Shown here: piece by piece, positions 27,771 through 42,180 of the stretch
Layout of the letters: every line of letters starts with the position of its first letter
Numbering within the stretch: the stretch's first letter is position 1
Source: Haliclystus octoradiatus
Taxonomy: Eukaryota > Cnidaria > Staurozoa > Stauromedusae > Haliclystidae
Direction: 5' to 3'
NCBI GenBank assembly: GCA_916610825.1
Contig: OU744448.1
Span: 9,782,650-9,846,649, forward strand
DNA: 64,000 nucleotides
The notes under the pieces: generated by a model
The model's input: only the letters and a program-made list of their open reading frames with translations
What the model was told of the DNA's origin: nothing
Databases searched by the model: none
Position numbers and translations under genes: made by a program

Positions 27771-30423
27771 TTAATAAATATTTTAATCTTTTTGCTTTAC
27801 TATCTACCCCGCTATCTACATTAAAAAATCCTCCAGAGGTTTTAATAATGTTTACAAAGATTAGATTCAAACAGGTTGTAGTAGATAAACATATCACATC
27901 AAAATCTAATTATGTCTGAAGACATATCTCAATGTCATAATCAATAAAAATCATCTTCGTAATCTCCCTCTGTCCCTTGTATATGTAGGTGATAGCTGAA
28001 AGCCTGTCTCAATATAAGTTTTGCAGATTTGTTTAAGTTTCAGTAAACTATTAGCTGCATAATAATTGTTGTTGTTTTTTAAATGAGAAAAGTTAACATT
28101 TGCAATGATCAAATTAATAATATTTTCATCATTTAATCTCATGTGCAGTGGAAGGCATTTCACATACAGAAATGCTGAAAATTCATATTAAAGATAATTC
28201 AAATATGCAAATTTTGATTACATAAGTATCCGACATCCTTTAAAGATACTTTGAAACCTTTTAGTTTTGTTACAAAAAGAACTACGCTTTTATCCTTCCT
28301 ATATCCCTTTTATTTAAGGATTTTGCTTTTTTTTTGTTTAAAAGCAGCATGCTAAAAATCCGTACTAAATCTTAACTAATTTCTATAGACATCGAGTGTT
28401 TTCCTGTAAATCATATTTAAGCTTGCCTGTTATCTCGTTATAATTGGAATAAAGGGAATGCAACAACACTATTAAGCGTGTTGAAACCACATTCCTAATC
28501 TAAGAAATGTTTCATGAGCGACAAATACAAATTGAGGATTTAAAAATTATCTCAATAATCTCAGCCAATCAGTTCAATACCATGTAGTATATAGATGTCC
28601 GCTTGAGAGATGAGCAGTACATTGAGCATCCATTAATGGCGCTCATAAGATCTAACAGCATCAAAATAATCAAGCATTATCAGGGGCAGGGGTTTAAAAA
28701 CGGCCCTTTTGCAGGTTGTAGTGCAAAGCAAGATTGCCAGGCGATGATTGATACGTAGATTTACATAGCTACAGTTACTCTGGTGAAGTACCCATCTGCG
28801 TAGAGTTGATCATTCTAATCATGAGGACTTTGTTACACATCACCGACGCCAACAAAATGTGTTTTGCTGCATATAAAGTTTGTTTAACAAGTGTACATCA
28901 TTTTTAAAAAGGGAAATAGGTGCCCCCTCGGCTCCGGCGCCAATAGCAGTATATACCTGTTTCAGACAAATCATGGCGAATCATTCCAGAATATAATATC
29001 TTCTTGGTTATCAATACAACTGGTAAAAATATTGATTGGCTGATAAAGGGAAATTTTCAAGTGGCCACAGACTAGTGGCCGCATTGTATAGTCGCAACAA
29101 AGTATTGAAAAATATTATTATAGAATGTGAAAGACAGCTCTAGTCATGTCGAATGAAAACACATGAATTTATGATTGCAATTTTGATAATTTTACAATGT
29201 GATTAATTAATAGTTTCTTAGTAATGATGTTTGTTATGTGAAATTTTATATGAGTTGGTTATGCATGGTTGAAAGCTATAATTTCTATTCAACTCATATG
29301 TTATTAGCATCTGAAGCTGATACTTTATGTGTGAGAAAAGCCGTTGTCTTATCCTTTTTTCCCAACTCAAATATAATTAATTGTATATCCTTAATATATA
29401 AGCTGTTAAGTGAAATAGCATCGGGGATGTTCAAAGAATAAAACTTGTATTTGTATTACGTCACTAAAGAAGTTTGATACAGTTACGCTGTAAAATTACA
29501 ACAAAATTATAGACGAAAATGTAACCAAAACCTTACATATCATAACTCAATGTTGTAGGTATTTTTACAAGTAATAAACCCGGAGGGCGATAATTTCTAT
29601 ACGTTTGGTCACATATAGGGACGTTCAAATATTAGAGAGCACCTTTTTTCCATATTCAGGAAACAAATTTCTGTGTATGCTTACCAGAAAAAATTCTGGA
29701 ACGGTAAAACTTGTTTCAACCTGCTGGTGAAAATTTTTCTTTCTTCATTTAAATTATTTTTTGCTCCAATTTTATTATTTATAAGTCCTTGTTAAAAAAT
29801 AATGGAGTTATATTTTTAATGATGTGAAACATTTTTATGATCATCCTTCAAAATTTCTATTTGAACAACCCCGTCGAAGCGCAATTGAATTTTCCCACCC
29901 GGGGAAACAAAGCGTTTGAGCGCTACGCTACGACGCTAGAACGCCTTATAGGGTACCTCCTCAAATGCATACCATTGGTGCGGAACCAAGAGATCATGCA
30001 GAGTTTATCTAATGCAATTAATGAAGATTATATCATGATTATATCATCAATGGTATGTTTATTATCACATTAATTTAACCAAAATTAGATCAATATAAAG
30101 CGATCAATTCCGTATCAAAGGAAATTAGTTTTTTTGAATGTGAAAATTCATTTTGTTATATTCAATACATTATCAACATGAAATAATTAATACAAAACAT
30201 ACAAACAGATTATACAGTACTTCAAATATTGTGAATAAATGTATTGATTTACTGTCATTTCTTATCGTAAACTCGATTCACCTATGCATAATTATATTCA
30301 CGCACAACAATAATGTACGTATTTTTATGGTGATAGTAATAATAGTCAATTGTAAACACATGTACGTGAAAGTGCTCAAATTTAGTTAAAACAAAATATA
30401 AATATATTGGAAACAAGCAAGTA
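27771..30423. other. Intergenic, no recognised gene
   Basis: AT-rich. The segment 29837-29900 matches 38477-38545 on the opposite strand, marking a dispersed repeat. No protein family is recognised in the short ORFs. Confidence 0.5.
29837..29900 (+). repeat. Dispersed repeat copy A
   Basis: Contains ACCCCGTCGAAGCGCAAT preceded by TTCTATTTGA. The reverse complement of 38477-38545 has the same core and a similar upstream TATG(A/G)TCATCCT segment. Family unknown. Confidence 0.6.
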
Positions 30424-30511
30424 TTAATTTTCCGTAACTTGGGAGTTTCATGCTTTGAGTTACCATCTGGTGATCGCTTGAAGCGTGAAACTCTGATTTA
30501 TGGAAAATTAA
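30424..30511. repeat. Foldback repeat, about 31-bp arms
   Basis: TTAATTTTCCGTAACTTGGG...GCTT on the left is the imperfect reverse complement of 30481-30511. It looks like a small MITE relic. Confidence 0.6.
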
Positions 30512-31011
30512 GGCTTTGCCTCATTCTTGTTCCCAACGTATTTGTATGTTATCTATTGTGTTAGTATCTATTTATATAAAGGGTCCCTGATAGAATGGGG
30601 TAAGTGGGGGGTAATTACCCCGAGGCACAGCCAATTTATAAGTTCTCCTCAGTGGTACAACTTGATTACTAATGTGAGTAGGCCCGAATATGAGCCTCGC
30701 CTTACGGATAATTTTTGCAAAAAATTTCCTAGCGGAGCGAATAAACATTTTTTTCAAAGAATCCCCGCCCAAAGGGGGACCAAAAAGTTCCTTTGCAGCT
30801 CTGTTTAAATATATAATGAGGCATTTTGTTTGCTATCCTCTTAATTAAATCTAATGAAACACATCACAAATTGCTTCTAGAAAGCGTATCCCAACAAAGA
30901 AATTTTGAAATCACCATCTATATTAATTTAATATGTTTCAAATTTAATGAAAAATTAAAATTATTGGAAGATGAATAATTCTCGATGCTTGCTAATAGCA
31001 GAGCCGTAAAT
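30512..31011. other. Intergenic with a G+C-richer block, no recognised gene
   Basis: 30590-30800 is less AT-rich and has open frames on both strands (30527-30808 plus, 30572-30772 minus). Neither translation is recognised. Probably a transposon fragment. Confidence 0.4.
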
Positions 31012-31173
31012 ACTAGTGGATCAAGAACGACACATCATATTTACTGTTACTCAAAGTTTCAAGTTGTTATACGATCATTAGACAGAATACACCCTGTCTA
31101 TTGGGTCTAATGATCATTTAACAATGTGAAACTCAAATTGACAGTAAAAATGATGTATCTTTCTTGACTATAG
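31012..31173. mobile_element. Foldback MITE, about 70-bp arms
   Basis: The left arm (ATCAAGAACGACACATCAT, then ...CGATCATTAGAC) and the reverse complement of the right arm (GTCAAGAAAGATACATCAT, then ...ATGATCATTAGAC) pair over about 70 bp with scattered mismatches, leaving a short centre near 31088. It encodes no transposase. Confidence 0.65.
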
Positions 31174-31188
31174 TATGATATATATATA

Positions 31189-31320
31189 GATAAATTGCCA
31201 AATTAATTATACAAAATGTCATTAATATGGCATTGTATTGTATATAATGATATATAATGATATATATATAGAGAGAGATAAATTGCCAAATTTATATTAT
31301 AAAATGCTACTAATATGGCA
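31189..31320. repeat. Two direct copies of a 40-bp segment
   Basis: ATAAATTGCCAAATT followed by an AAAATG...TAATATGGCA tail occurs at about 31189-31232 and 31277-31320, separated by TA-rich sequence. Confidence 0.6.
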
Positions 31321-34300
31321 GGGGAACTATAATATGGGTGGTACTCAGTAAAAATACGGCACACTGAGGCAATGAGGAAGGGCACCCAAGAAAAATTAGA
31401 TTTTGGCACTTAACACACTATCTATAACATATGTCATTAATAAACTACATTCTTCTTCTTCCCCTTCTTACTTGAAGAGATTTGACCAGTAGTCCTCCTA
31501 AGGAGTTATTAAATACTCTGCACATCTTATGAGAGTCTATTGGAGAAATGATACTTAATGCACAGCAGCATATCGCAGTTGCCATATGTTATATAGGCAC
31601 TAGACAATAAAAACCAACATGTATCAATCTCATTGGAAAACATAACATCAAGATATTTGTAAAACGTTGTCTTACTGATTGAACATAGGGCTCAATGCAA
31701 AATATAGCAGAGCTTAAATAATAAACTCATCATAAAGTAATAAAATAATAAAAACAAATAATATAAACATCAATATATATATATATATATAGGCATAACT
31801 CATGGTTGTGTGTGAGAAAAATGATATGAAACATTTATTTGTAAAAATTGAATAAAAACCCATATAATTACAGTCATGCTGTATACATCATGAGTAACAC
31901 TGACTAATAAACTGTACATGCATCTGAATGATATTTATGCTGCACTATCGACGTATAATTGCATTTAAGTATAGCACGAAACGTGATTTGAGGATAGATC
32001 ATATATATATACACTTGTCCCGCTTCATGTACTGAAGTTAGTTAAAATTTATATTCATATAGGTTATCTTGGTATCTTTTAAACCTTGACCTCAATAGCT
32101 ATGATCTATTAAATGACTAAATTGTTAGCCATTTCACAGCTTCATGAACATTTAAAGACCGTGACTGCGTATAGTTTTCAGTGCGTGTGAAAATCATCAT
32201 AGCAAATCATTTATCTGAATAATTTAATGTTATCTAGGTTATAGAACTACAATAATTAGAGATAGGGGAGTTTGTTGATAACAAAACGTTACATTAAATA
32301 CCACCATTATGATTTTATCGCGATGGGGTTATCAAGAGGGTGAACCTCGGGAACAGGGATGGCGAGATTGCATTTTTTAGTAGAGTAAATTTGTCAAAAA
32401 TAGTCGCGGAAAACGAGAATTCCAAATTATAATAAAAGGGAGTTTTTCATAGTTGCATAGTAATTGCCACTTCAATTTTGTTCAAAAAGATTTCGATGTA
32501 AAAGTTTGCAATATAGGAAATAAATAATGTAATCAAAGGCGTCTTGAGAATTATCCTTTTGTCGTGTTAGGTTGAATAAGATGTAAGAGGATGTATCTAT
32601 AAGTCGTAATTTTTTAACCCGAGTTGTATCTGACTAATTTGGCATTTTATTGTTATGCAAATTATATCCGATTCCAAGATATATTTAAACGGGAATTTTC
32701 ATTTTTGTTTTATATGATCCGAGATCTACACCCCTAAGTTATCATTATGTCGTACTTCACATATTTGTACCCAGTTCATCACCATGGTATATTCACCACA
32801 ATCATTATCATATGATATCGAGACTCTCATTATCGTCTATATAACGTTTCGTTATCGCTTTCGTATGTCCGACTTATACATGACACTGCTCTCGTCAATT
32901 TCATAATTGTAGTACTATTCAAAGTGTTTCAGAATAATGTTTGTTTTTTTCACCCCGTATGGGGTACTCAATGTTCCGTTATGGGAAATGTTTTTAAGAC
33001 TAAGCATGGATTTATCAGTGTGATAGATCGCCACATGCTCTCGAAATCATCCGCCAAGCAATAAACAACAACCTACACTTTCCAAATTTCTAAACACGCT
33101 GTGGTAAAATTGATCCTCTTTAACATTATCTCCTTAATAATATTATTTGAGCTAAACATTGACAAGAGCTGGAAAAACGCACACACATAAAAAGATAAGA
33201 TTGTTTAAAATAGGAATCCCCATGGTTGCGTAGAATAACACCTTTCGCTACAGGGTACCAGTGTTTCAGTACAAAGACACTTTGGCAGTTCTATACAATA
33301 GAAAGCAACCCTTTCTATTCATATACCAACAGTTCTACGAGACCAGATTGATTGAGATTACACAAACAATAAAAAGGAAATAAATAGAATATTAACCACA
33401 AACAAAAGTAGTCCAGATGAACAGACGATTTTAACTGCTGGTTTATCCTATATAGCCTCTACAACAGAATTAGATGTCAGACAGTGTTCCATTACCGTTA
33501 GATATTTATATAGATAAGGTCTTTATATTCAATAGTTTTAGAGATTATTAAATGAGGATTTTTATTGAACGATGTTTATATATATATATATACATCACTC
33601 TTATAGCATAAGAACCTATCAGTACACAGATAAAATGAATAGATAAATGCATTGGTTCACATATGTCTATTTATAAAGGTTCTGAGATCATTACGTATTT
33701 GAATCAGTTTTGTTAATACATATCAACATCTAACTGAAACGTTATAACTATATCTATATAATACATTATTTGAAATCTTTTCAATCAAAACTGAATTCTA
33801 GTTATAGGCAGTATCGCACCGATTATTTTTCATTCATAGCAATAATCGGTGTTACATTGTTGGAACATTGATGTGTATTTTGAAGACAGCTACTGATTCC
33901 CCCTTATCAAACATATTGGTATTCAATCATATAGTATTACCAGTGTATTAATTAACTTATCCATGCAAGCTATCCAATCAATGCATCTATAGCTTCCTGA
34001 TCCAAATGAATAGGAGGCTATAAATTATGGTGTGACATTTAAAACATGCTATACAATGCTAATTTGAAATATAATGCATATACACAAATATCGTATTCTC
34101 ATTCATTATGATATGTAACGCTGCTTTTATGTGTGCCTTGATACACGGATATATTTATGTGCATAAGATTTGCATATAGCATTAATATAAATAGGAGTTA
34201 TGAAACTCTTTATGTACGTATAACGAAATCTGCAATAACGGAGCTTATAATGTATACAAACGTAAGCATGCTTTGCTGTAAAGCATGCTTGCGTTTGAGA

Positions 34301-35597
34301 AAAGATGATCATGTTGTTAAATAATCGTTGTATACCTCCATGGGATATATAAGACAGTTGATCGTATACTGATTAGAGCATGGCAGGTGTATAGTTTGTA
34401 ATAATAGATCAAACTATTATGTTTGTATATGTTTATACTGTAAGTGCTTGTATTGAATTGAAAAGTCTTAAATCCAATTAATATATAGTTCCACGGTTTG
34501 TTGAATTATATCGAGATTCTATTATGGATAAGCAATAGTTGTCGAATGAATAATCCGCTTGCTTGATGATGAATACAAGATAATCATAAAAACAATCCAC
34601 AACACGGTATGAATTGAATTGGACAAATCGGGGGGCCTCCAGCATCGTTAAAGTTGACGTCACAAGCTAGGGGGTGGCTCAGCTTTCCCAATCCTATACT
34701 TGAACAATTCTTTTGAATTTAATTCACATCAGATAATCAGATAAGCTTTTCAAATAGAGATGGACACATTGAGATCTCAATGGCGCAATCGTTGCTTGCC
34801 ATTGTTACGTACTGTGATAATAGAATAGAGTTGAAGTCTGTTTATAGAACGTGGCAAACGTTTAGAAATTGTACAAAATAAAATGGAAAACAAAAATTAC
34901 TTCTACAGAAATAAATATTGTATAAAGGGATTAATTTCGTTAATGAATTGTCTGATTTCTGAGTGCATACCCTTTTTATCATTAATCATGGACGTGGATC
35001 GATATAAATGAATTTATAACACTCGCTAATAGATCAATGTGCATTGTGTAGAAATTGTCAGTAGAGTCTACTATGGATTGGATACATTTGAAGATTTGGC
35101 AAAAATGTATTTTTCGCCCTCAAAATGGCAAAATCGTTTTGTTTAATAATTAAAGTACAACTGCTTGACATGAAATGCACAAAATGAAACCGCATAAATC
35201 AAGTCGATTTGTAACACGTCTAAGTAGTCGATCTATAGCTTTCAAAAATCTTTGAACACCAAAATAAGACTGTTTGAAAAGACTCAGTTCCTTTTGATAC
35301 GAAAAACAAACAAACACCAAACACCGTAAAGTAGCCTGATATAAAGACGAGGAACAGTATAGCCACTCTCAAAGATTATGCTCTAAATATAGGGGGAGTT
35401 TTCCTGTTGGATAGATTATATATACGAGTATGAATATACAGGGAGTGTTATCACAGTTCCAAAAGTTGAATAATATGCCACATACTTCAATATAAGAAAG
35501 TTTCTACTTTTTACTGCTCATTTTTATTACACACTTCAAAATAAGTTTTAGGAATACATCACTTCAGGACGTGGTCACCTCTCTGCATTATCGTCTT
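31321..35597. other. Intergenic, no recognised gene
   Basis: AT-rich with short TA runs. Minor hairpins occur at 33817-33851 (11-bp arms) and 34260-34294 (ACGTAAGCATGCTTT against its complement, 14 of 15). No gene or large repeat is recognised. Confidence 0.55.
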
Positions 35598-37243
<1,646 letters not shown>

Positions 37244-37459
37244 TCCATTTATTTAGTTCAAACCACGTATATACAGTGCTTTTTTACAAACGAACTTGCA
37301 TAATGCTTATTGAATACAAAGTTTAAATAATTACGAGTGATTATAGATACATAGTTGTAATATTTGAAGGGTGTTCATATCACAGAGTTAAAATGTTTAA
37401 AAATAATGTTGATATGGAAAAGGAATTGTACTGTTTAAGGCATTGCTGAATAAGCCTGA

Positions 37460-37800
37460 GCCACGAGGAACAAATGAGTGTTCACAGCTAGGTATACAGC
37501 TATTCTAGATTTTGGTATGTCTACTGAATTTTTGTTACGTAACTTTTTAACTTTCTTTCTAGTTTGGATGATTAATTCTTCAGTTTTCCTTCTATTTAAT
37601 TCCACTCTTTTTTTGGTACGATTTGGAGGTGTGGTTAATTACTGTGATATCGTCTGCGTATTTAACAAATACGGTGTTGTTAGTAACAGGATGCAGATTA
37701 TTGGCGGCAATATTGAAGTACCTGGGACCTGTCACTGTTCCTTGAGGTAGTCCTCTTGATTTTGGTAACCAATCATAAGAAAACTTTGGTGTCATTCCTC
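37460..37800 (-). pseudogene. LINE reverse-transcriptase fragment
   Basis: On the minus strand SRGLPQGTVTGPRYFNIAAN and TVFVKYADDITVIN are the conserved RT blocks of non-LTR retrotransposons (compare RGxPQGSxLGPxLF and the YADD catalytic box). A Lys-rich segment with a KTEELIIQTRK motif follows in another frame. Jockey/CR1/L2-like is the best guess. The upstream part is missing and frames are broken, so this is a relic. Confidence 0.75.
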
Positions 37801-38961
37801 AGTTTTTCTTGATTTTATGCATGGGGGGAGCTTAACTCTGGGTCTTTTACAAGACAGTGTTGTGCAATTTGGTGTTCCAGAAGAAGTGCTCAACATTGTT
37901 CACCCATTTTAAAAAAGGATATCCCAAAATTTGAAAATTCGTGAAATGGGTACCGATTTAAAATGTCCTCGTCCACGTAAAGCGACAAAATGTGAGTTAA
38001 ACTCAGCAGGGTTCATGCCAAAATACGTGACTCGAATCTCAACAAAGCCCCAGAGACTTTAAAACAATCATGCATCTGTCAGATTCCAGATTCAGAATAT
38101 GGAACTCATTGCAGTCTCGGATCGTTCTAATTCCAAAAATGTAAGGTGTTTAGTTTGACTTTAGTTTGACTTGCTCCAAGTCTCACTTATTTATGACGAA
38201 TCCTGCCCAACCCTTAGCAAAGGACACAAATCCCGCTTACCAACCATCAAAATTCGGCAAATCAGAGTAAGCGGGACATTGAGCCAGTCAAGTGTTTAGT
38301 ACAAGTTTATAATGCTTGTGAAGATGCAAACATTACGGTTCGACATCTAATTGTTATTATGTGAATGTAGAATTCTGTGTTAAATCTGAAGTAGCTCTAC
38401 TGTACATGAAAAAAAATGTCAAAGCAATGTTATAAAAGCATGCAATGCCAAAGTTATTGAGAAAGGAGAATGAAAGTTGCAATCTACGAGGGGTAACTTC
38501 CATTGCGCTTCGACGGGGTTACTCAAATAGAACTTTGGGAGGATGACCATAGAAATGAATCAGATCATGAAAAAGATACCCCGGATTTAAAAAAAAAAAT
38601 ATTTTACCAGGGGCGCCGGAGCTGGGGGCAGGAAGGGCAGTGGGCTCTGCAGAGAGGCGAAAAGGGGCAGCATGTGCCCTTTTGAATGATTATCATAAAT
38701 TTTCCAGGTCAACCACATTAAATAAAGATGAACAAATATGTATGAATCGACATCCACAGTACAGCGAGCACGGTGGTAACTATACATGCCTCGGACCTGG
38801 GCGGTATGGGACCTGGGTGACAATATGCCTGAAGAAGCCAAAATAGAAGACGAAACATTATTCAAGTTAGAAGCTCTAATTTATTCTCTAAACCTAACAA
38901 ATCTAGAAAACATAGGGAAACTGGAGTATTTCATAAAATAAGTAACATCAACAACTCAACA
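37801..38961. other. Repeat-rich intergenic DNA
   Basis: Contains an inverted TCCCGCTTAC/GTAAGCGGGA pair (about 38232-38276), dispersed repeat copy B (38477-38545) and a GC-rich patch (GGGGCGCCGGAGCTGGGGGC near 38609) whose GGCGCCGGAGC core recurs inverted near 28940. Likely transposon remnants. Confidence 0.45.
38477..38545 (-). repeat. Dispersed repeat copy B
   Basis: The reverse complement carries TTCTATTTGAGTAACCCCGT and CGAAGCGCAAT, matching 29837-29900. Confidence 0.6.
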
Positions 38962-39275
<314 letters not shown>

Positions 39276-40405
39276 AACGACATAGTACAACAAAAACGTT
39301 TTAGCTGCCAGGTGCCCTTTATGTCGGATCTGCAATTGTCGTCCTCGTATGGCTCCCGCACCCCTGTATTTTACCCTTAAAAATTTATGCAATAGAAAAA
39401 ATAAATTGTGTTTAAAATTTTTAGACTAAGTATAGGTAACATTTATACCTCCTAGAGAAAATGGAGAGAGTCAATATATTAACTCGAATATCTTGAATAA
39501 GAAATTACCAAGAAAAATGCTAAACACGGGACCCATGTAAGTATATATGACTGGACCCCGCCCACACGTGCAAGCGTTTGTATGGGGAAACATCATATAA
39601 TAGTACAAAACTTGAGTATATAGGAAGAAAATAAGGCTATTGCTGTATATATCTATCTATTTATAACAGTTGTACGTATGTACATTTTAGCAGCTTTCGA
39701 AATTCATAATGAATAACAAATTTATAATAAAGGAAAAATTCAAAAATGCAAATTATATTTAATGGATACAAATTTCTAATAAGGTTGTCTTTAGTACCGT
39801 TAGAGAAAATGAGCTACATCAAATCATGTGTGTCATTTATATTCTTTTCATTTTATCACCCGTTTTATTGTCATGTATACTGATAATATTAAGATTATAT
39901 TTGCATCTAGATATAACATATTTTGGTCAGTGTTTTTTTGGTGCTTTGATGACTTATTACAGAAGCACCCCTCTCGATAACGGACAAATCTAAACATCTA
40001 TATAGTGTGACCGTTATACAGAGGTTTTCGTTTGCTTGCATTTTTGTAATTTCAGTATAATATAATACAAAAATGGATATATTAGCATGATAATACAGTA
40101 GTACGTAGTGTATATCAAATCGTCAATCGTCTCCTGCTGCCGATGTTGACTCATTGGCTTACCGTAACTTTCAGATCAATCTCGTCTGATGTCATGCAGT
40201 GATAATTAGGTTAACTACAACGTTTTTCAATCAGTTATGTATCTTGAGGAAATGCGTTAGCCTCACATTTCGAAAAAAAATAGGTGAATAGGTTAGACGC
40301 TCTTTCAGAAGTTAGAAGTCAAGTTATGCAGATAAATCTATTGATTGAAATGACAACGGCAACTTGTATGGATTATAAACCACGATCTTCATACTTTTAC
40401 ATTAT
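39276..40405. other. Intergenic, or possibly 3' exon(s) of the next minus-strand gene
   Basis: No clear coding sequence. It is noted because the neighbouring gene has a good alternative donor that would require a further exon in this direction. Confidence 0.4.
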
Positions 40406-41046
40406 TTATATTTTGGACTTTTTTCTTGAAGGTTTACTCACATTGCAATCACAACCAAAATATCCATCACATGTCATAGGTGCCTTTTTAAAAGGTTCAG
40501 ATAGCCGACAACGTAGATATAATAAATGTTTTAATGTTTTTAAACACAAACTATTGGATGGTGGTAAAAAACCTCCTTCGTAATTATCTGGCGAAGAGAC
40601 TGTTGGTTTACTCTCTAATACAACACCTCGTTTTCGTTCCATTTTCGATTGTCGTCTCACTCCCATACGATCAAAATAGATTGAGAGGCTAGGCATGGTT
40701 AGCCGTGATATAAACTGTTGGTTATCCTTTGATGCACCTCTTTGGCGTTTATTCCATGGAACAATCACTTGAGTACAACAGGCACAAATACAATTTTCAA
40801 GAGATGAAAGATGTTCTCCAATTGGTGTCACTGCAAAAAGATAATGTATAAAATGAATGTGTAATAAAAGTACACACTTAATAAGTAGAAGCTTAACGAT
40901 ATAAAATGAATAACCTATAAAATGAAATGATAACGTGTAAGATGAAATGATAACGTGTAAAATGAAATGGATGATAAAGAACAAATGAAAACAGAGCCCC
41001 TAAACTGACTCATTTGACAAACAAAGGGAGTACCTCTCTAAATTAA

Positions 41047-41087
<41 letters not shown>

Positions 41088-42180
41088 CAACACTTTTATT
41101 CGTATTAGGGGGCATGCCATTGTTATAGGGTAGCATTCCATGAGATTCTGGATATATCCTGGAATTCTAGAGTATCAAATTCAGTCTCATAGAACCTCTT
41201 TGTTAAATTACTCACAACTACACAAAGCACTAAAAGAGTAATTTTAGGATATATTTTTTTTAATCGATCAGTCTTTATTTATATCACATGATTTAGCCAA
41301 TGCCATAAGCGAGAAGCAGAATATAATTTGATAATAATGAAATGTTCTTACCATTTTCATTTTGATTGCAAATAAGAAATTTTAAAATATTTCCATCGTC
41401 ATCACATCCAGATTTTGATTGTTTTTTCTTTGGTTTCTTGATACTTTTCTTTGTTGAATTCGTTTTACGTTTAGAATTTCTTCTATGCCATTGTGCAATC
41501 TCATCGTCACATCTTTCAAGTGTTTCATTGAAAAATTCAAATTTTCCTGATGGCGTTTCTATTGGTGAAGGACTCGTTGGTGCTGAAACAGAAACTCGTT
41601 TCAACGGAATTGTTTCTAGACTTGATAACATACCAGAATGAGGTAACGGTGAAGCTCGGGGTGAAATTTCATTACTATTTTCATCAAGAATTGATATTGA
41701 TAATGGTTTTCTGTCTTTAATACCAGTAATTCTTTGCGAATTTCTTTTCTGTGCTTGCATTTCTTTAGCTGCAAGTCTCATACGTTCTCGTGTGGGTGAA
41801 TCAATAGCTGAAATCGACCTTTGACGGAATTTTCGGGCCGATTCAATAACCCTGCTTGCAATTTGTTTTTCATCTGATTTTGATGCTAAACTATCACAGC
41901 TTTTGTTACTACTACTTCGTTGGTAAAATAACTGTCTGATGGAGGAATATGCTGTGACATCAGTTGTTCCAGTGTCTTCTTCAAAATCACTAAAATTGAA
42001 GCTCTTCGCTCGTTTTGGAAATCGACGTTCTCTACCAAGTAATTGTTCAGCTCCTGTTCTGCTAACTGATGGTGACTTGATTTGACATAATGGTGAAATA
42101 TCGGTATTGAATGATGATGTTCTTCGTACTGGTGCAGATGATTTCCTAGGTTTAGGAATGATTTTACAATCGGCTGGCAT
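40406..42180 (-). CDS. Unrecognised Ser/Lys-rich protein, two exons
   Basis: Exons 42180-41352 and 40830-40406 join across a GT-AG intron (donor ATG|GTAAGAAC, acceptor TTTTTGCAG, phase 1) to an open frame of 418 aa ending at TAA 40408-40406. The first ATG is MPADCKIIPKP; the frame upstream has no ATG. The protein is rich in Ser, Arg and Lys. It has many SP/TP sites (SPSVSRT, DSPTRERMR, APTSPSP), a bipartite-like basic run (KKSIKKPKKK, about residues 247-256) and a Cys cluster (CICACC) in exon 2, suggesting a phosphorylated nuclear protein. I recognise no domain. A strong GTGAGT donor at 40441-40436 inside exon 2 could instead splice to a further exon, which would change the C-terminus. Neighbours give no functional hint. 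Confidence 0.7.
41050..41083. repeat. (TA)n in the intron
   Basis: About 17 TA units in the intron of the minus-strand gene. Near 40925-40972 the same intron has three imperfect copies of AAATGAAATGATAACGTGTA. Confidence 0.95.

Noticed and set aside
30572..30772. 66-codon basic minus-strand frame in a G+C-richer patch
   Set aside because: It is read from probable repeat sequence and overlaps a frame on the other strand; no family is recognised.
40284..40583. 99-codon plus-strand frame
   Set aside because: It is antisense to exon 2 of the minus-strand gene, which has matching splice sites and phase.
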